A stretch of DNA of 64,000 bases from an uncultured Bacilli bacterium (lineage in GTDB: Bacteria > Bacillota_I > Bacilli_A > RF39 > UBA660). The notes under the pieces were generated by a model. That model had not been told where the DNA came from and ran no database searches. It saw nothing but the letters and a program-made list of their open reading frames with translations. The position numbers and the translations under genes are program-made. Shown piece by piece: positions 8,967-18,570 of the stretch. Every line of letters begins with the position of its first letter. The first letter of the stretch is position 1. The stretch is taken from assembly GCA_934102055.1 (NCBI GenBank), contig CAKOSE010000001.1, positions 91,460 to 155,459 on the forward strand. The letters are read 5' to 3'.

Positions 8967-10073
8967 TTATTTTTTCCATATATTTTTATTGATATAGCTT
9001 GTGTAACTAATAATAATATTTAGAACAATATCTGATATATTATCTTTATCGTAGTCTTCTACTACATGACTTTTTTTAACTCTTGATGTTGTTATGTCAA
9101 TTGCGTTTATCATGGATTCTTTATCTAAATCACTCATTATTAAAGTACCAAAATCCATTCCTTCTGGTCTTTCATGGGCTTCTCTTATTGTGATTGCTGG
9201 GAAACCTAAAAGAGAAGACTCTTCGGTTATAGTGCCACTATCGGATATAACACAAAAAGCATTTTTTTGAAGTTTGTTATACTCGAAAAATCCTAGTGGT
9301 TTCATATAAATAATATTATCTTCGAATTTGAAGTTTAATTTTTCTATTTTTTTTCTAGTTCTAGGATGGACACTAAAAACAATTTTTTTCTTGTACTTTT
9401 TGCTTATTTCGTTTAAGGAATTTAAAAATTTAGAAAAGTTTTTATCATTATCTATGTTTTCTTCTCTATGAGCACTTACAACAAAATAATTGTTTTTTTC
9501 TAGGTTTAGTTCTTCTAATATTGTACTACTGTCTATTTGATTTTTATAAGTGTTATATACTTCTTTCATGCTAGAACCTATTTTAAACACCATTTCTGGT
9601 TTTAGACCTTCGTTTAATAGATATCTTCTGGCATGTTCTGTTATTGTCATATTTATGTCGCTTAAGTGATCTACTATTTTTCTATTAATTTCTTCTGGAA
9701 CTCTTTGATCGAAACATCTATTTCCTGCTTCCATATGAAAAATAGGAATTTTATTTCTTTTTGCAGATATGACTGATAGACAGGAATTGGTATCGCCATA
9801 TAATAAAATTGCATCTGGTTTTTCTTTTTTTATTATTTCATCTGATAATTTTATAACATTACCAATTGTTTCTGCGGGAGTAGTTCCTGCAGCATTCATA
9901 TATATATCAGGTTCTCTTAAATTTAGTTCTTCGAAGAAGATCTTATTTAATTCATAATCATAATTTTGCCCAGTATGAACTAATATATGATTAGTAAATT
10001 GATCTAGTTTTTTTATAGTACAAGAAAGTTTTATTATTTCAGGTCTTGTACCTACTATTGTTATAACTTTCAT
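8967..10073 (-). CDS. fnlC: UDP-GlcNAc 2-epimerase family enzyme, FnlC/CapG type
   Basis: The 368-residue protein belongs to the non-hydrolysing UDP-N-acetylglucosamine 2-epimerase family (GTRPEIIK at 8-15, HTGQNYD, GDTNS). The stretch FHMEAGNRCFDQRVPEEINRK is characteristic of the FnlC/WbjD/CapG branch, which makes UDP-N-acetyl-L-fucosamine by 2-epimerisation of UDP-N-acetyl-L-pneumosamine, rather than the WecB/MnaA branch. Its neighbours are a reductase and an fnlA/capE-like dehydratase, the other two steps of that pathway. An AAGGAGG site precedes the start. The exact sugar is inferred from family and context. Confidence 0.85.
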   Translation of the reverse strand: MKVITIVGTRPEIIKLSCTIKKLDQFTNHILVHTGQNYDYELNKIFFEELNLREPDIYMNAAGTTPAETIGNVIKLSDEIIKKEKPDAILLYGDTNSCLSVISAKRNKIPIFHMEAGNRCFDQRVPEEINRKIVDHLSDINMTITEHARRYLLNEGLKPEMVFKIGSSMKEVYNTYKNQIDSSTILEELNLEKNNYFVVSAHREENIDNDKNFSKFLNSLNEISKKYKKKIVFSVHPRTRKKIEKLNFKFEDNIIYMKPLGFFEYNKLQKNAFCVISDSGTITEESSLLGFPAITIREAHERPEGMDFGTLIMSDLDKESMINAIDITTSRVKKSHVVEDYDKDNISDIVLNIIISYTSYINKNIWKK

Positions 10074-10074
10074 C

Positions 10075-10893
10075 TTATTCCTCCTTATTTAAAAGCATCC
10101 ATTCATGCATTTCTTTTACCATAACTTCGTATGATGGAATTTTAAATTTATAGGTACTAGTATTTATGAAGCTTTTATCACACGTGACATCTTTAAAAGG
10201 AATAATATCAATATCTTTGTTAAATTCTTTTTTAAATAAATTGAGCAAATCATACTTACTTATTTTTTTATTGTTTGTTACATGATATAAACCACTTAAA
10301 TTATCTATAATTGCTTTTTCTATACTTTTAGATAATTCTAAGGTTGTTACTCCAGACCAAAAAACGTTCTTATAACCATTCACACTTTTACTACTTTCCA
10401 TGAACCATTTGAATAATCCTATTCCATTTTTATTGTTATCTGGTCCAATTATGGAAGTTCTTAAAGTTAAATTATAATTATTGTTTATTTCTCCTAAAGA
10501 TTTGGTCATTCCGTAAAAGCTTTTTGCATCTTTTATGTCATTTTCTTTGTAGGAACCTTTAGTACCTTCGAAAACACAATCTGTTGAAATGTGAATAAAT
10601 TTGATATTTCTTTTTTGGCATAGTTCATCCATATAATGAGGAAAATAACTATTTATAAAAATAGCATCTTTTTTATTGTCTTCAGTATTTTTGTTTAAAA
10701 TGCCTATACAATTTATTATATGAGTTGGTTTAAAGTCTTTGATAATGGTGTTTATTTTATCTATTTCTAAAGCATCATAGATATAATCTCCATTTTTTCT
10801 ATCTGTACCTTTTGCTATGTAGCCTTTACTTTTGAAATAATTTTTAACTACATGACCAAGCATTCCTTTTTCTCCGATTACTAATATTTTCAT
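10075..10893 (-). CDS. RmlD-like sugar-nucleotide reductase (FnlB/CapF-step candidate)
   Basis: The 272-residue short-chain dehydrogenase has an N-terminal Rossmann motif (GEKGMLGHVV), an STDCVFEG strand and a YxxxK catalytic pair in FYGMTKSLGE, matching dTDP-4-dehydrorhamnose reductase-like enzymes. Placed between fnlA- and fnlC-like genes it most likely reduces the 4-keto intermediate of UDP-L-FucNAc synthesis. The characterised S. aureus CapF adds a C-terminal cupin domain that performs a further epimerisation; this protein is too short for that, so the route may differ. One base separates it from the next gene. Confidence 0.78.
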   Translation of the reverse strand: MKILVIGEKGMLGHVVKNYFKSKGYIAKGTDRKNGDYIYDALEIDKINTIIKDFKPTHIINCIGILNKNTEDNKKDAIFINSYFPHYMDELCQKRNIKFIHISTDCVFEGTKGSYKENDIKDAKSFYGMTKSLGEINNNYNLTLRTSIIGPDNNKNGIGLFKWFMESSKSVNGYKNVFWSGVTTLELSKSIEKAIIDNLSGLYHVTNNKKISKYDLLNLFKKEFNKDIDIIPFKDVTCDKSFINTSTYKFKIPSYEVMVKEMHEWMLLNKEE

Positions 10894-10894
10894 T

Positions 10895-11886
10895 TTAACT
10901 CTCCATTTTTTTTAATAATTCTATAACTTCATCTACATTAAGTAATTTTGTGTTTTTTGAAGTGTATGCTTTATGCTCTTTGATTTTACCGTTACCATTT
11001 TTATAAAAATTGTTATAGTTTAAGTTTCTGTTGTCTATGGGAATTCTGTAAAAATGCCCCATGTCTTCTGCTCTTGAAATTTCTTCTGCGGTTACTAAAA
11101 CTTCATGTTTTTTTTCTCCGTGTCTTGTTCCTATTATTTTGGTGCCAACTTTACTGTTTTTATATTTTAATATAGCTTTTGCTAGAGTGTCAATTGTGGC
11201 AGCTGGTGCTTTTTGGACGAATAAATCACCTTGTTTGCCATTTTCAAATGCAAATAGAACTAAATCTACTGCATCTTTTAAGGTCATCATATATCTTGTC
11301 ATACTAGGATCGGTAATAGTTAAAACTTTTTTATTTTCTACTAATTCATAGAATAATGGAATAACAGAACCACGTGATCCCATAACATTTCCATATCTGG
11401 TTAAACAAATAGTAGTTTTTGAATCATTACCTAGTTCTCTTGCTTTAGAGACTGCTATTTTTTCCATCATGGCTTTACTTATTCCCATGGCATTTATAGG
11501 ATATGCAGCTTTATCTGTGCTTAAACATATTATTTTTTCTACATTGTTTTCAATTGCTGTGCTTAAAACGTTATCGGTACCTAAAACATTGGTTTTAACT
11601 GCTTCGATAGGAAAAAACTCACAAGATGGTACTTGCTTTAAAGCTGCAGCATGGAATATGTAGTTAACACCTTTCATGACACTATTTAAAGAGGCCTTAT
11701 CTCTAACGTCTCCTATATAGAATTTTAATTTATCAGAATTATATTGTTTCTTAAATCGTCTTGTTTTTTTTCGTCTCTAGAAAAGATTCTTATTTCTTTT
11801 ATATCGGAATTTAAAAATTTTTTTAGAACTTCATTACCAAAAGAACCAGTTCCTCCGGTTATTAATAATATTTTATCTTTGAACAT
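10895..11886 (-). pseudogene. fnlA: FnlA/CapE-like UDP-GlcNAc 4,6-dehydratase/5-epimerase, frameshifted
   Basis: A start at 11886, six bases behind an AAGGAGGG site, opens a frame with the Rossmann motif ITGGTGSFGNE (residues 9-19) and FSRDEKKQDDLR, but it hits a stop soon after. The rest, from YIGDVRDKAS onward, continues in another frame through NYIFHAAALKQVPS, STDKAAYPINAMGISK and RYGNVMGS to the stop at 10895. Adding one T to the TTT run at about 11748-11750 restores a single frame of about 330 residues, near the family's normal length. The enzyme would make the first intermediate of UDP-L-FucNAc from UDP-GlcNAc. The break could be a real mutation, a reversible slippage event or an assembly error in a homopolymer; the intact flanking genes favour a recent event or an error. 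Confidence 0.88.
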
Positions 11887-11906
11887 TTTCTACCCTCCTT
11901 ATATTA

Positions 11907-11934
11907 AGTATATCACGGATAATGCAAATAGCAA
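11907..11934 (-). promoter_or_regulatory. Promoter of the fnl-like operon
   Basis: On the minus strand TTGCTA (11929-11934) and TATACT (11907-11912) are spaced by 16 bases, with an extended TGA before the -10. It lies directly after the terminator of the upstream teichoic acid gene and drives fnlA, the reductase, fnlC and the triple glycosyltransferase. Confidence 0.6.
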
Positions 11935-11957
11935 CAAAAAAACCTTAATATATAAGG
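11935..11957 (-). terminator. Terminator of the teichoic acid operon
   Basis: A small hairpin CCTTA/TAAGG (11943-11957) is followed on the minus strand by eight T. It ends transcription from the TarJ/TagF-like genes just before the fnl promoter. Confidence 0.55.
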
Positions 11958-11962
11958 CTTTC

Positions 11963-14644
11963 TTAGTTTTTATGGGTTTTATCGTACTCCATAAGAGCTT
12001 TATATGCTCTTTCACAGTTTTTATTGTCTTTATGATAGAAAAATTCATCACATCTTTTTATGTATTTTTCTTCCATTTTGCAATCATTTTTAATTACTTT
12101 TATAATGTTATCTATAGTTTCGTCATAACTTTTACAATTTGGACCAAATCCATTTTTATCGTAATTAAAGTATCCTGGGTTATAATAATGAGTTTCAAAA
12201 ATAGTATCAAAGTCAAAATTGGCATATACTACAGGTTTTCTTAGATAAGCAAAATCACAAGCTGATGATGAGTAATCAGTAACAATGAATTTAGATACTT
12301 TTGTTTCATATTGAGAATCAACGTCAATTGCTATATCAACATATTCGTTTCCTTTAAAATCATCGAATTGAGCTCTGAAACTTGGATGAATACAAAATTT
12401 TATTTTTAAATTATGCTCTTTAAGAACTTTTTGTAATTTTTTATCGTTGAATAATTTATCGTAAAATTTAAAGTAATCACTTTGGGTAAATTCTTCGTTA
12501 TATTCTCTTCTTTGGGTTCCTGGAATAGTAGGTCCTGCAAGTTTAGATCTCCAGCTTGGCATAAATAAAATTTGATTTTTTTCTTTCTCTTTTAGGAAAA
12601 GGTTATCGTGACGAGGTAAACCACTTTTTATTAGTTGTTTTTCTTTAAAATAATATTCGCCTTCTAAAATGCTTTTGCATTCTAAGGGACTTGTAACAAC
12701 GTTTAAAGTAAAGTCTTTATTTATTCTGTTAAGCCAAGAAGAGGAGTCGTGAAGTAAAATCCCATGTGTTAAATAAATATATTTGAAACTATATAAATCT
12801 ACGAAGAAAGATCTTTCTGCTCCACAAGCGTTATTAATGTAACCGTCTGCATGGGATGAAATGAGATACTTAGCATTTAAAAAGAATAGTTTATATTTAA
12901 ATGTGTGATATTTTATGACTTTCCCATATTTTTTAATTCTTTCATAGTCTTCATATCCTTTATCTATTACAAAATAACAATGTCTATTATCTGTGTTTTC
13001 TTGTGATAGTGTATATTTATATAGAGCTTCTGCATTATCTCTACCCATGAATTCTCTATCACAGAAAAGCCAAATATTTTTAGGCATAAAAGGCTTAGTA
13101 ATGAAATAAATAAACCTAGTAAAGACTATTCTTATGAGAGATAAAACTTTTAATTTTCTATTTTTTTTCTTAGAATATAAGATTCCAAACCAATATCTTA
13201 TTTCTTTTTTTATTCTTCCTAGTTTATTTGGTTTTTTTGTTATATTGATTTTGCCTTTTCCTTTTGTAACCATAAAATCGTCATGGATGTAATAACTTTT
13301 AGAAATATTGCTTATATGAGAATGTTTGATATAGGTATTTGTTACTTGATAATATTTATTATTATATTTGAAATAAAACTCTAAAACATCATTCTTTTTA
13401 AGGGGTATTGCAAGAGAATATCCTTCTTTTTTTATTATGTACTTATCTGAAAAATAAGTGTTAAATTTTGTTCTTGGATAAGTATTTATTTCAATGTAGT
13501 CTTTTGAATTTTTTAACTTATAAAATAGTTTTATGTCATTTGATAAATGTGTTATTCTACCATCAATATAAAGGGTATTATTATCTATTTTTAAGATTTC
13601 AATTGTATTTCTTATACCTGATATTTTACATAGATTAGTATTGTTTACCAATACATCTTCATCTTTAAAAGTTACCTTTATATTTCCTTTATTTTTTATT
13701 AATAAAGTAAGCATTTTGTAATAAGTTTTTATATTTTTTTGGTCAAGAATAACTTCGTCTTCAACATAAGTTAATAGTTTTTCGATAAGTTCTACATATT
13801 CTTTTTGTTCTTTTTCATCTAAAACATCAGTAAGACCATGTCTTATCTTCCACTGAAGATCATACATGATGAAATATTGTAGAAATTGTGGAACTTTTCC
13901 TAATTTTTTTTCATATATTTTGATTAGTTCAAGTTGGCAATTTTTTAAGGTATCAAGATACCATTCTTTTTTTAAATGGGATGTTTGAATGGCTGATGTT
14001 TCTTCCATTCTTCTTCTGTAGTTATAAAGAGCATCAGATATGATACCATATTTTTGTTTATCTACTAATATTTGATAAATAACTTTTGTATCTTCACTTA
14101 TTTTTAAATTGGTATCAAAAGGATTGTTCCATAGTTTGTTTTTTCTTATGATACATGTTGGTATATGAAGTACTATACCACTTGGTTCTTCTTTTAAATC
14201 AATTATTCTATTTCCTGTAAATTTATAATCTAAGTGATGATATGTGGTGAATTTTTCGAAGAATTTGATTCTAAAGGCTACTAAATCAATTGAAGGGTTT
14301 TCGTCAAGCATCTTAATACCTTTTTTATAAGCATTTTTATCCCAAATGTCATCGCCATCAAAGAAATTTATATATTCTCCATGTGCTAGTTTAAATCCAA
14401 GATTTCTTGCTGAGGATACTCCTCCATTTTTTTTCTTTTTATATACTATGTTATTTGGATATTTTTCTAGGTATTTTTTACAAATTCTTTCTGAGTCATC
14501 TGGAGAACCATCGTTAATTAGGATAAGTTCTATATTTTCTTCGAATCCTATTGATTGTCTAATAACACTTTTTATTGCATCTTCAAGATAATCTTCAACG
14601 TTGTATATTGGTATGATTGTTGTTATTTTATAATTTTTTTTCAT
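11963..14644 (-). CDS. GT2 glycosyltransferase fused to a TagF-type CDP-polyol phosphotransferase
   Basis: The 893-residue protein has an N-terminal GT2 domain (TTIIPIYNVEDY, NDGSPDDS, FFDGDDIWD, about residues 1-250), a middle region with beta-rich segments, and from about residue 525 a CDP-glycerol/CDP-ribitol glycerophosphotransferase domain (WLFCDREFMGRDNAEA, THGI, GLPRHDNLF, IHPSFRAQ, VTDYSSSACDFAYL). Such fusions polymerise or prime poly(polyol phosphate) chains in wall teichoic acids and capsules. The adjacent tarJ and tarI genes suggest CDP-ribitol as donor. I start at 14644, behind an AAGGGGG site; an in-frame ATG at 14677 overlaps tarJ and has no ribosome-binding site. Confidence 0.88.
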   Translation of the reverse strand: MKKNYKITTIIPIYNVEDYLEDAIKSVIRQSIGFEENIELILINDGSPDDSERICKKYLEKYPNNIVYKKKKNGGVSSARNLGFKLAHGEYINFFDGDDIWDKNAYKKGIKMLDENPSIDLVAFRIKFFEKFTTYHHLDYKFTGNRIIDLKEEPSGIVLHIPTCIIRKNKLWNNPFDTNLKISEDTKVIYQILVDKQKYGIISDALYNYRRRMEETSAIQTSHLKKEWYLDTLKNCQLELIKIYEKKLGKVPQFLQYFIMYDLQWKIRHGLTDVLDEKEQKEYVELIEKLLTYVEDEVILDQKNIKTYYKMLTLLIKNKGNIKVTFKDEDVLVNNTNLCKISGIRNTIEILKIDNNTLYIDGRITHLSNDIKLFYKLKNSKDYIEINTYPRTKFNTYFSDKYIIKKEGYSLAIPLKKNDVLEFYFKYNNKYYQVTNTYIKHSHISNISKSYYIHDDFMVTKGKGKINITKKPNKLGRIKKEIRYWFGILYSKKKNRKLKVLSLIRIVFTRFIYFITKPFMPKNIWLFCDREFMGRDNAEALYKYTLSQENTDNRHCYFVIDKGYEDYERIKKYGKVIKYHTFKYKLFFLNAKYLISSHADGYINNACGAERSFFVDLYSFKYIYLTHGILLHDSSSWLNRINKDFTLNVVTSPLECKSILEGEYYFKEKQLIKSGLPRHDNLFLKEKEKNQILFMPSWRSKLAGPTIPGTQRREYNEEFTQSDYFKFYDKLFNDKKLQKVLKEHNLKIKFCIHPSFRAQFDDFKGNEYVDIAIDVDSQYETKVSKFIVTDYSSSACDFAYLRKPVVYANFDFDTIFETHYYNPGYFNYDKNGFGPNCKSYDETIDNIIKVIKNDCKMEEKYIKRCDEFFYHKDNKNCERAYKALMEYDKTHKN

Positions 14645-14664
14645 AAAGACTTTCCCCCCCTTTT

Positions 14665-15684
14665 TTAAATCTTCCATTTCATAATAGTTTTGTAATCGTT
14701 ATTAGCACTTGCTTCGAATGCTTTTGTTATGTCTTTTACATCATTTACTAGTATTTCTTCTGAAATGATATTAGTTAAATAATCTACTGCATCTTTATTA
14801 TTTTCTAAAAAATCTATAGAGGCTTTGAAATCTTCATAAGAACTTCTGCTATTTCCTATTAAGGTAAGACCTTTTTCTAAGACCATACGGGTATTTATTG
14901 GTACGTTATTTTCGTTTACTCCGAGTAATGCTATTGTTCCTTGGGGGTTAATTATGTCTATTATTTGATTTATTGCATTTTCTGATTTAGGACCGCCAAC
15001 ACATTCAAAAGCATGATCTACTCTTAAATCTTCTGGTATTTCATTAACTAAATAAGTTTCATCTGCGAATGGTAAATAGTTTAGTTTGGTTTCGTCTGCA
15101 TCAAATGCTATTATTTTAGCATCTTTGTAAGCATATTTTAAGATGAGTGCTGTACAAAGACCAACGTTACCGCATCCCCATACACCTAGGATTAATTTGT
15201 TTTTATGACTATAATTTTTAAAATGATCAAGTGCGTTCATTGACACGCTTAAAAGTTCTAGGAGTACTGCGACTCTATCTGGTATTTTTTTGTACTCTAT
15301 GACTCTTTTTCTTGAAATACAGACAAAGGATTGCATAAAACCATCGATACCACTAGATTTGAATTTACTACTTCTTAAATAGTTTTCTTTTATTACATCA
15401 CTTTTTTCTACGGGAGTATTAGGAATCATCACTACTTTTGTACCTTTTTTGTAAAGACCTTTTGGATCATATATAACCTCTCCTACTGCTTCATGTATTA
15501 AAGCCATTGGAAGTTTTTTTCTTAGTATTTCTGGTTTTCTAAGTCCAAAAAAATATCTTTTATCTGCAGCACAAATAGATAAATAAGTTGGTCTAACGAT
15601 TATATCATCATCGTGTAAGTTTTCTTCGACTATATCTATTCTTATTTGTTTGGGAGAAGATAATCTATAAGAATGATTAAGCAT
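14665..15684 (-). CDS. tarJ: Ribulose-5-phosphate reductase TarJ
   Basis: TarJ reduces D-ribulose 5-phosphate to D-ribitol 5-phosphate with NADPH, the first step to CDP-ribitol. The 339-residue protein is a medium-chain, zinc-type dehydrogenase: the N-terminal catalytic domain keeps CAADKRYFFG and HEAVGEV, and a Rossmann segment GVWGCGNVGL lies near residue 170. It overlaps the upstream tarI gene by 8 bases, the usual tarIJ pairing, which is the main reason for the name over a generic alcohol dehydrogenase. Confidence 0.93.
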   Translation of the reverse strand: MLNHSYRLSSPKQIRIDIVEENLHDDDIIVRPTYLSICAADKRYFFGLRKPEILRKKLPMALIHEAVGEVIYDPKGLYKKGTKVVMIPNTPVEKSDVIKENYLRSSKFKSSGIDGFMQSFVCISRKRVIEYKKIPDRVAVLLELLSVSMNALDHFKNYSHKNKLILGVWGCGNVGLCTALILKYAYKDAKIIAFDADETKLNYLPFADETYLVNEIPEDLRVDHAFECVGGPKSENAINQIIDIINPQGTIALLGVNENNVPINTRMVLEKGLTLIGNSRSSYEDFKASIDFLENNKDAVDYLTNIISEEILVNDVKDITKAFEASANNDYKTIMKWKI

Positions 15685-16390
15685 CGTTTCTCACCGTAAC
15701 TATTGCACTAGCTAGTTTTAAATCAAAAACAGTTGTAATCTTTATATTGAAAGTTTCTCCCATAACTATTTTAACTGGTTTATTTTTTAAAACAAATATT
15801 TTACAAGCGTCAGTAAGAATATCTTTTTCTTCTTCAGTTAAAGATGTATATAATTCCATTAGCTCAAGGATATTAAATGTTTGTGGAGTTTGTCCATAAT
15901 ATAAAACACTTCTATTAGGTATGGATTCTATTTCTTTATTATCTAAGCTTTTAATGATTGTATCAGTAGCAGGTATTACAGTATCTACTGCAGAACATTT
16001 TTTTCCGGCTTTTATATTGTCTTCAATTATTCTTTGGTTTATGAAAGGACGAACTGCATCATGGGTTACTATTATATCATCTTTATTTATACCATAAGTT
16101 TTTTCTATATATTTGCAACCGTTTATTATTGATTCGTTTCTAGTGGAACCTCCACAAGTAACTTCAATATTATCGTTGTTTTTAATATATTTTTTGATTA
16201 AATCTTCAGTATAAGAAATCCAGTTTTTAGGAGTACAAACTATTATTTTATCGATATCCTTATTTATAACGAATTGTTCTATTGTATGTATTATAATTGG
16301 CTTTTCAGAAAGCATCATAAATTGTTTAGGAAGATCTTTGTTTCCAAATCTTTTTCCATGACCTCCTGCTAGTATTTCTGCATAAATCAT
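15677..16390 (-). CDS. tarI: Ribitol-5-phosphate cytidylyltransferase TarI
   Basis: The 237-residue IspD-like cytidylyltransferase joins CTP and ribitol 5-phosphate into CDP-ribitol. The N-terminal nucleotide-binding loop AGGHGKRFGNKDLPKQF is at about residues 8-24, with THDAVRPF and YGQTPQTF further on. IspD for isoprenoid synthesis is the alternative, but overlap with tarJ and the teichoic acid neighbours favour TarI. Confidence 0.93.
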   Translation of the reverse strand: MIYAEILAGGHGKRFGNKDLPKQFMMLSEKPIIIHTIEQFVINKDIDKIIVCTPKNWISYTEDLIKKYIKNNDNIEVTCGGSTRNESIINGCKYIEKTYGINKDDIIVTHDAVRPFINQRIIEDNIKAGKKCSAVDTVIPATDTIIKSLDNKEIESIPNRSVLYYGQTPQTFNILELMELYTSLTEEEKDILTDACKIFVLKNKPVKIVMGETFNIKITTVFDLKLASAIVTVRNDA

Positions 16391-16408
16391 ATTATTACCT
16401 CTTTTCTT

Positions 16409-17173
16409 TTAATCTAAATTTTTCATAAATTCTTCGTATTTATCTACTATTTCGTCAGGTTTTCCGTCACCTTTTAGAACACCATCATTTATCCAAATTA
16501 CTCTGTCACATAAACTTCTAAGTGTTCTTGAACTGTGTGATACTATGATTACGGTTCTATCTTCATCGGAAATAAGTTCTTTCATTTTATTGTAGCTTTT
16601 TTCTTGAAATCTAACATCTCCGACTGATAAAACTTCATCTATTAGCATTATATCTGTTTCAAGAATGGCAGTTATTGCAAAAGCAAGTTTTGAATACATT
16701 CCAGAGGAATAAGAATTAACAGGTTTATAAATAAAATCTCCTAATTCGGAAAATTCTATTATTTCGTCTATTCTTTCTTTTATTTGAGCTTCTGAGTATC
16801 CTAAGAGTAGTCCTGATAAGAATATATTTTCATATCCTGATAATCTTCTTTGGAAACCAACCCCGATAGAAAGAAGAGATATAGAATTATCATGTAAATC
16901 TATGGAGCCAGAATCTGCAGAAAAGATACCTGCTATAGCTCTTAGGAGTGTTGATTTACCTGATCCATTTTTGCCACAGATACCAAGTATTTGCCCTTTT
17001 GGAATTTCAAATGAAATATTTTTAACAGCATGAAATTCTTTAGCGTTAAGTAGATTTTTAATACCAGATCTGGCTAAAGAAAATCTTTTTATATCTTTAT
17101 AAAAAATATTTAAATTTTTAACAGTAATCGCAATTTCTTGCTTTTTTTTAGTCTTAACTTGTTCTTTTTCCAT
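16409..17173 (-). CDS. tagH: Teichoic acid ABC exporter ATP-binding subunit TagH/TarH
   Basis: The 254-residue ATPase energises export of undecaprenyl-linked teichoic acid across the membrane. Walker A is GICGKNGSGKSTLL, the signature is the family-typical YSSGMYSKLAFA and Walker B is IMLIDEVLSVGD. The early segment with the SLARSGIKNLLNAKEFHAV insertion is usual for the polysaccharide-export branch. There is no long C-terminal extension like that of B. subtilis TagH. Its start overlaps the stop of the permease gene by one base. Confidence 0.93.
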   Translation of the reverse strand: MEKEQVKTKKKQEIAITVKNLNIFYKDIKRFSLARSGIKNLLNAKEFHAVKNISFEIPKGQILGICGKNGSGKSTLLRAIAGIFSADSGSIDLHDNSISLLSIGVGFQRRLSGYENIFLSGLLLGYSEAQIKERIDEIIEFSELGDFIYKPVNSYSSGMYSKLAFAITAILETDIMLIDEVLSVGDVRFQEKSYNKMKELISDEDRTVIIVSHSSRTLRSLCDRVIWINDGVLKGDGKPDEIVDKYEEFMKNLD

Positions 17174-17958
17174 TACTTCATCACCTTTACATATGTATTT
17201 TCGTATTTATAAATAGTTCTTATACCGATTAATGAAAGAATGATTCCTATTACAAACCAAAATGCAAGTAGTTTTAAACTAGGAGTTTTCTGATACATTA
17301 AACATTTTCTAAAGGATGAAATTATTGCTGCAACAGGGTTAAATTTTTCTAGTAAACTACTATATGGCTTAGGTACTCTGTTTAAAGAAAAGAATACACC
17401 AGATATATAGAATAGCATTCTAAATAGAATTGGTACTAAGTTTTTTAGGTCTTCTACAAATACTCCAAAATGCATAAAAATAGAGGCAAGTCCAAAAGTG
17501 ACTAGATATAAAATTATATATATTGGAATAAAGAATAAGACATTCCAAGAAATAGGCACTTGATAGATAAACATACATATAACAACTAAACTAAAGGATA
17601 TTAAGAATTTAATAGTTTTTACTGACATGTTTGTTATCAAGAGAATGAATTTTGGTACATATACTTTTATAACGGTATCTCTATTATTTCTAACGAGTGA
17701 TACTGCTGATGTAATTGTTCCTTGAAAGAAGTTCCATGCTGTAAGACCAATAAAGACAAATACTGTGTAGTATTCTTGTTTAGATTTAAATACTATGATA
17801 GATATAAATGTATAAATAAGCATAAAACAAATTGGATTAAGGAAAAGCCAAATCCAACTTAAATATGAACCAGTGACTTCAGTCTTTAACTGAGATTTAG
17901 TAGAATATTTAATATATTTCCAGTATTTTTTTAAGTCACCAAAAAACCTTTTAATCAT
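17173..17958 (-). CDS. tagG: Teichoic acid ABC exporter permease TagG/TarG
   Basis: This ABC-2 type permease of about 261 residues has six hydrophobic segments and the family's amphipathic N-terminus (LKKYWKYIKYSTKSQLKTEV, SYLSWIWLFLNPICFMLIYT). It forms the membrane channel with the downstream TagH-like ATPase. I chose the ATG at 17958: it overlaps the stop of the preceding gene (ATGATTAA), which suggests translational coupling, and upstream in-frame starts lie deeper inside that gene without a spaced ribosome-binding site. Confidence 0.92.
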   Translation of the reverse strand: MIKRFFGDLKKYWKYIKYSTKSQLKTEVTGSYLSWIWLFLNPICFMLIYTFISIIVFKSKQEYYTVFVFIGLTAWNFFQGTITSAVSLVRNNRDTVIKVYVPKFILLITNMSVKTIKFLISFSLVVICMFIYQVPISWNVLFFIPIYIILYLVTFGLASIFMHFGVFVEDLKNLVPILFRMLFYISGVFFSLNRVPKPYSSLLEKFNPVAAIISSFRKCLMYQKTPSLKLLAFWFVIGIILSLIGIRTIYKYENTYVKVMK

Positions 17959-18562
17959 TGTTAACACCATCCTTTTGTAATTTACTATTTTCATATTCTT
18001 TTGGAGTATTAAAGTCAATTGTATCTTTGTCGACTATTATATATTTATCTGTTATTTTCTTTACGTCAAATTCTAAATTCATAAATGATTGATAAACTTG
18101 CCAACCTTTACAATTTTTAATTTTTCCTTCTAAGTATAGTTTTCTAACACGATCAACGTGCTTTTTAAATAGCTTTCCATCTTTTATTTTTATTGCTACT
18201 ATCGATTTTTTATTTCCAAAGAATAGGATGTCATCTGGTTCAGCATTTAGAATAACATTTATAGATTCTTCTGGATAATATGTATCTCCATATAGAAAAC
18301 AAATATTATCTTCTATTAATTCCTCAGTAAATCTATCTATTTCTAAAACGTTATTTTTAGGTTCATATCTAGTAGAACCATCTATATCATATCTTTTATC
18401 GTGAGAAGTAATAATAACATCTGGTTTGTCTAATTCTTCATTAAGTTGCCTAACAGTTCGTTTTATTAATGGTTCTCCATTTATTGTAACGAAATGTTTT
18501 GGCAATCCTTTATAATTATTCCATCGAGTTGCTTTCCCATCACACATTATTATATATTTCAT
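17951..18562 (-). CDS. Sugar-phosphate nucleotidyltransferase-like protein
   Basis: The 203-residue protein resembles the NTP_transferase fold: MCDGKATRWNNYKGLPKHF at residues 6-24 takes the place of the usual GGxGxR...PK signature, LYGDTYY is the metal-binding aspartate motif, and a short C-terminal part ends with DFNTPKEYE. It probably activates a sugar or polyol phosphate for the adjacent polymer, but the substrate is unknown. The altered first motif (CDGKATRW) leaves room for a non-standard substrate or loss of activity. It is translationally coupled to tagG. Confidence 0.7.
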   Translation of the reverse strand: MKYIIMCDGKATRWNNYKGLPKHFVTINGEPLIKRTVRQLNEELDKPDVIITSHDKRYDIDGSTRYEPKNNVLEIDRFTEELIEDNICFLYGDTYYPEESINVILNAEPDDILFFGNKKSIVAIKIKDGKLFKKHVDRVRKLYLEGKIKNCKGWQVYQSFMNLEFDVKKITDKYIIVDKDTIDFNTPKEYENSKLQKDGVNND

Positions 18563-18570
18563 GTAATCAC

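Noticed and set aside
8952..8979. Upstream start of the triple glycosyltransferase
   Set aside because: It overlaps the end of the epimerase gene and lacks a spaced ribosome-binding site, while the ATG at 8952 has AAGGAG in place.
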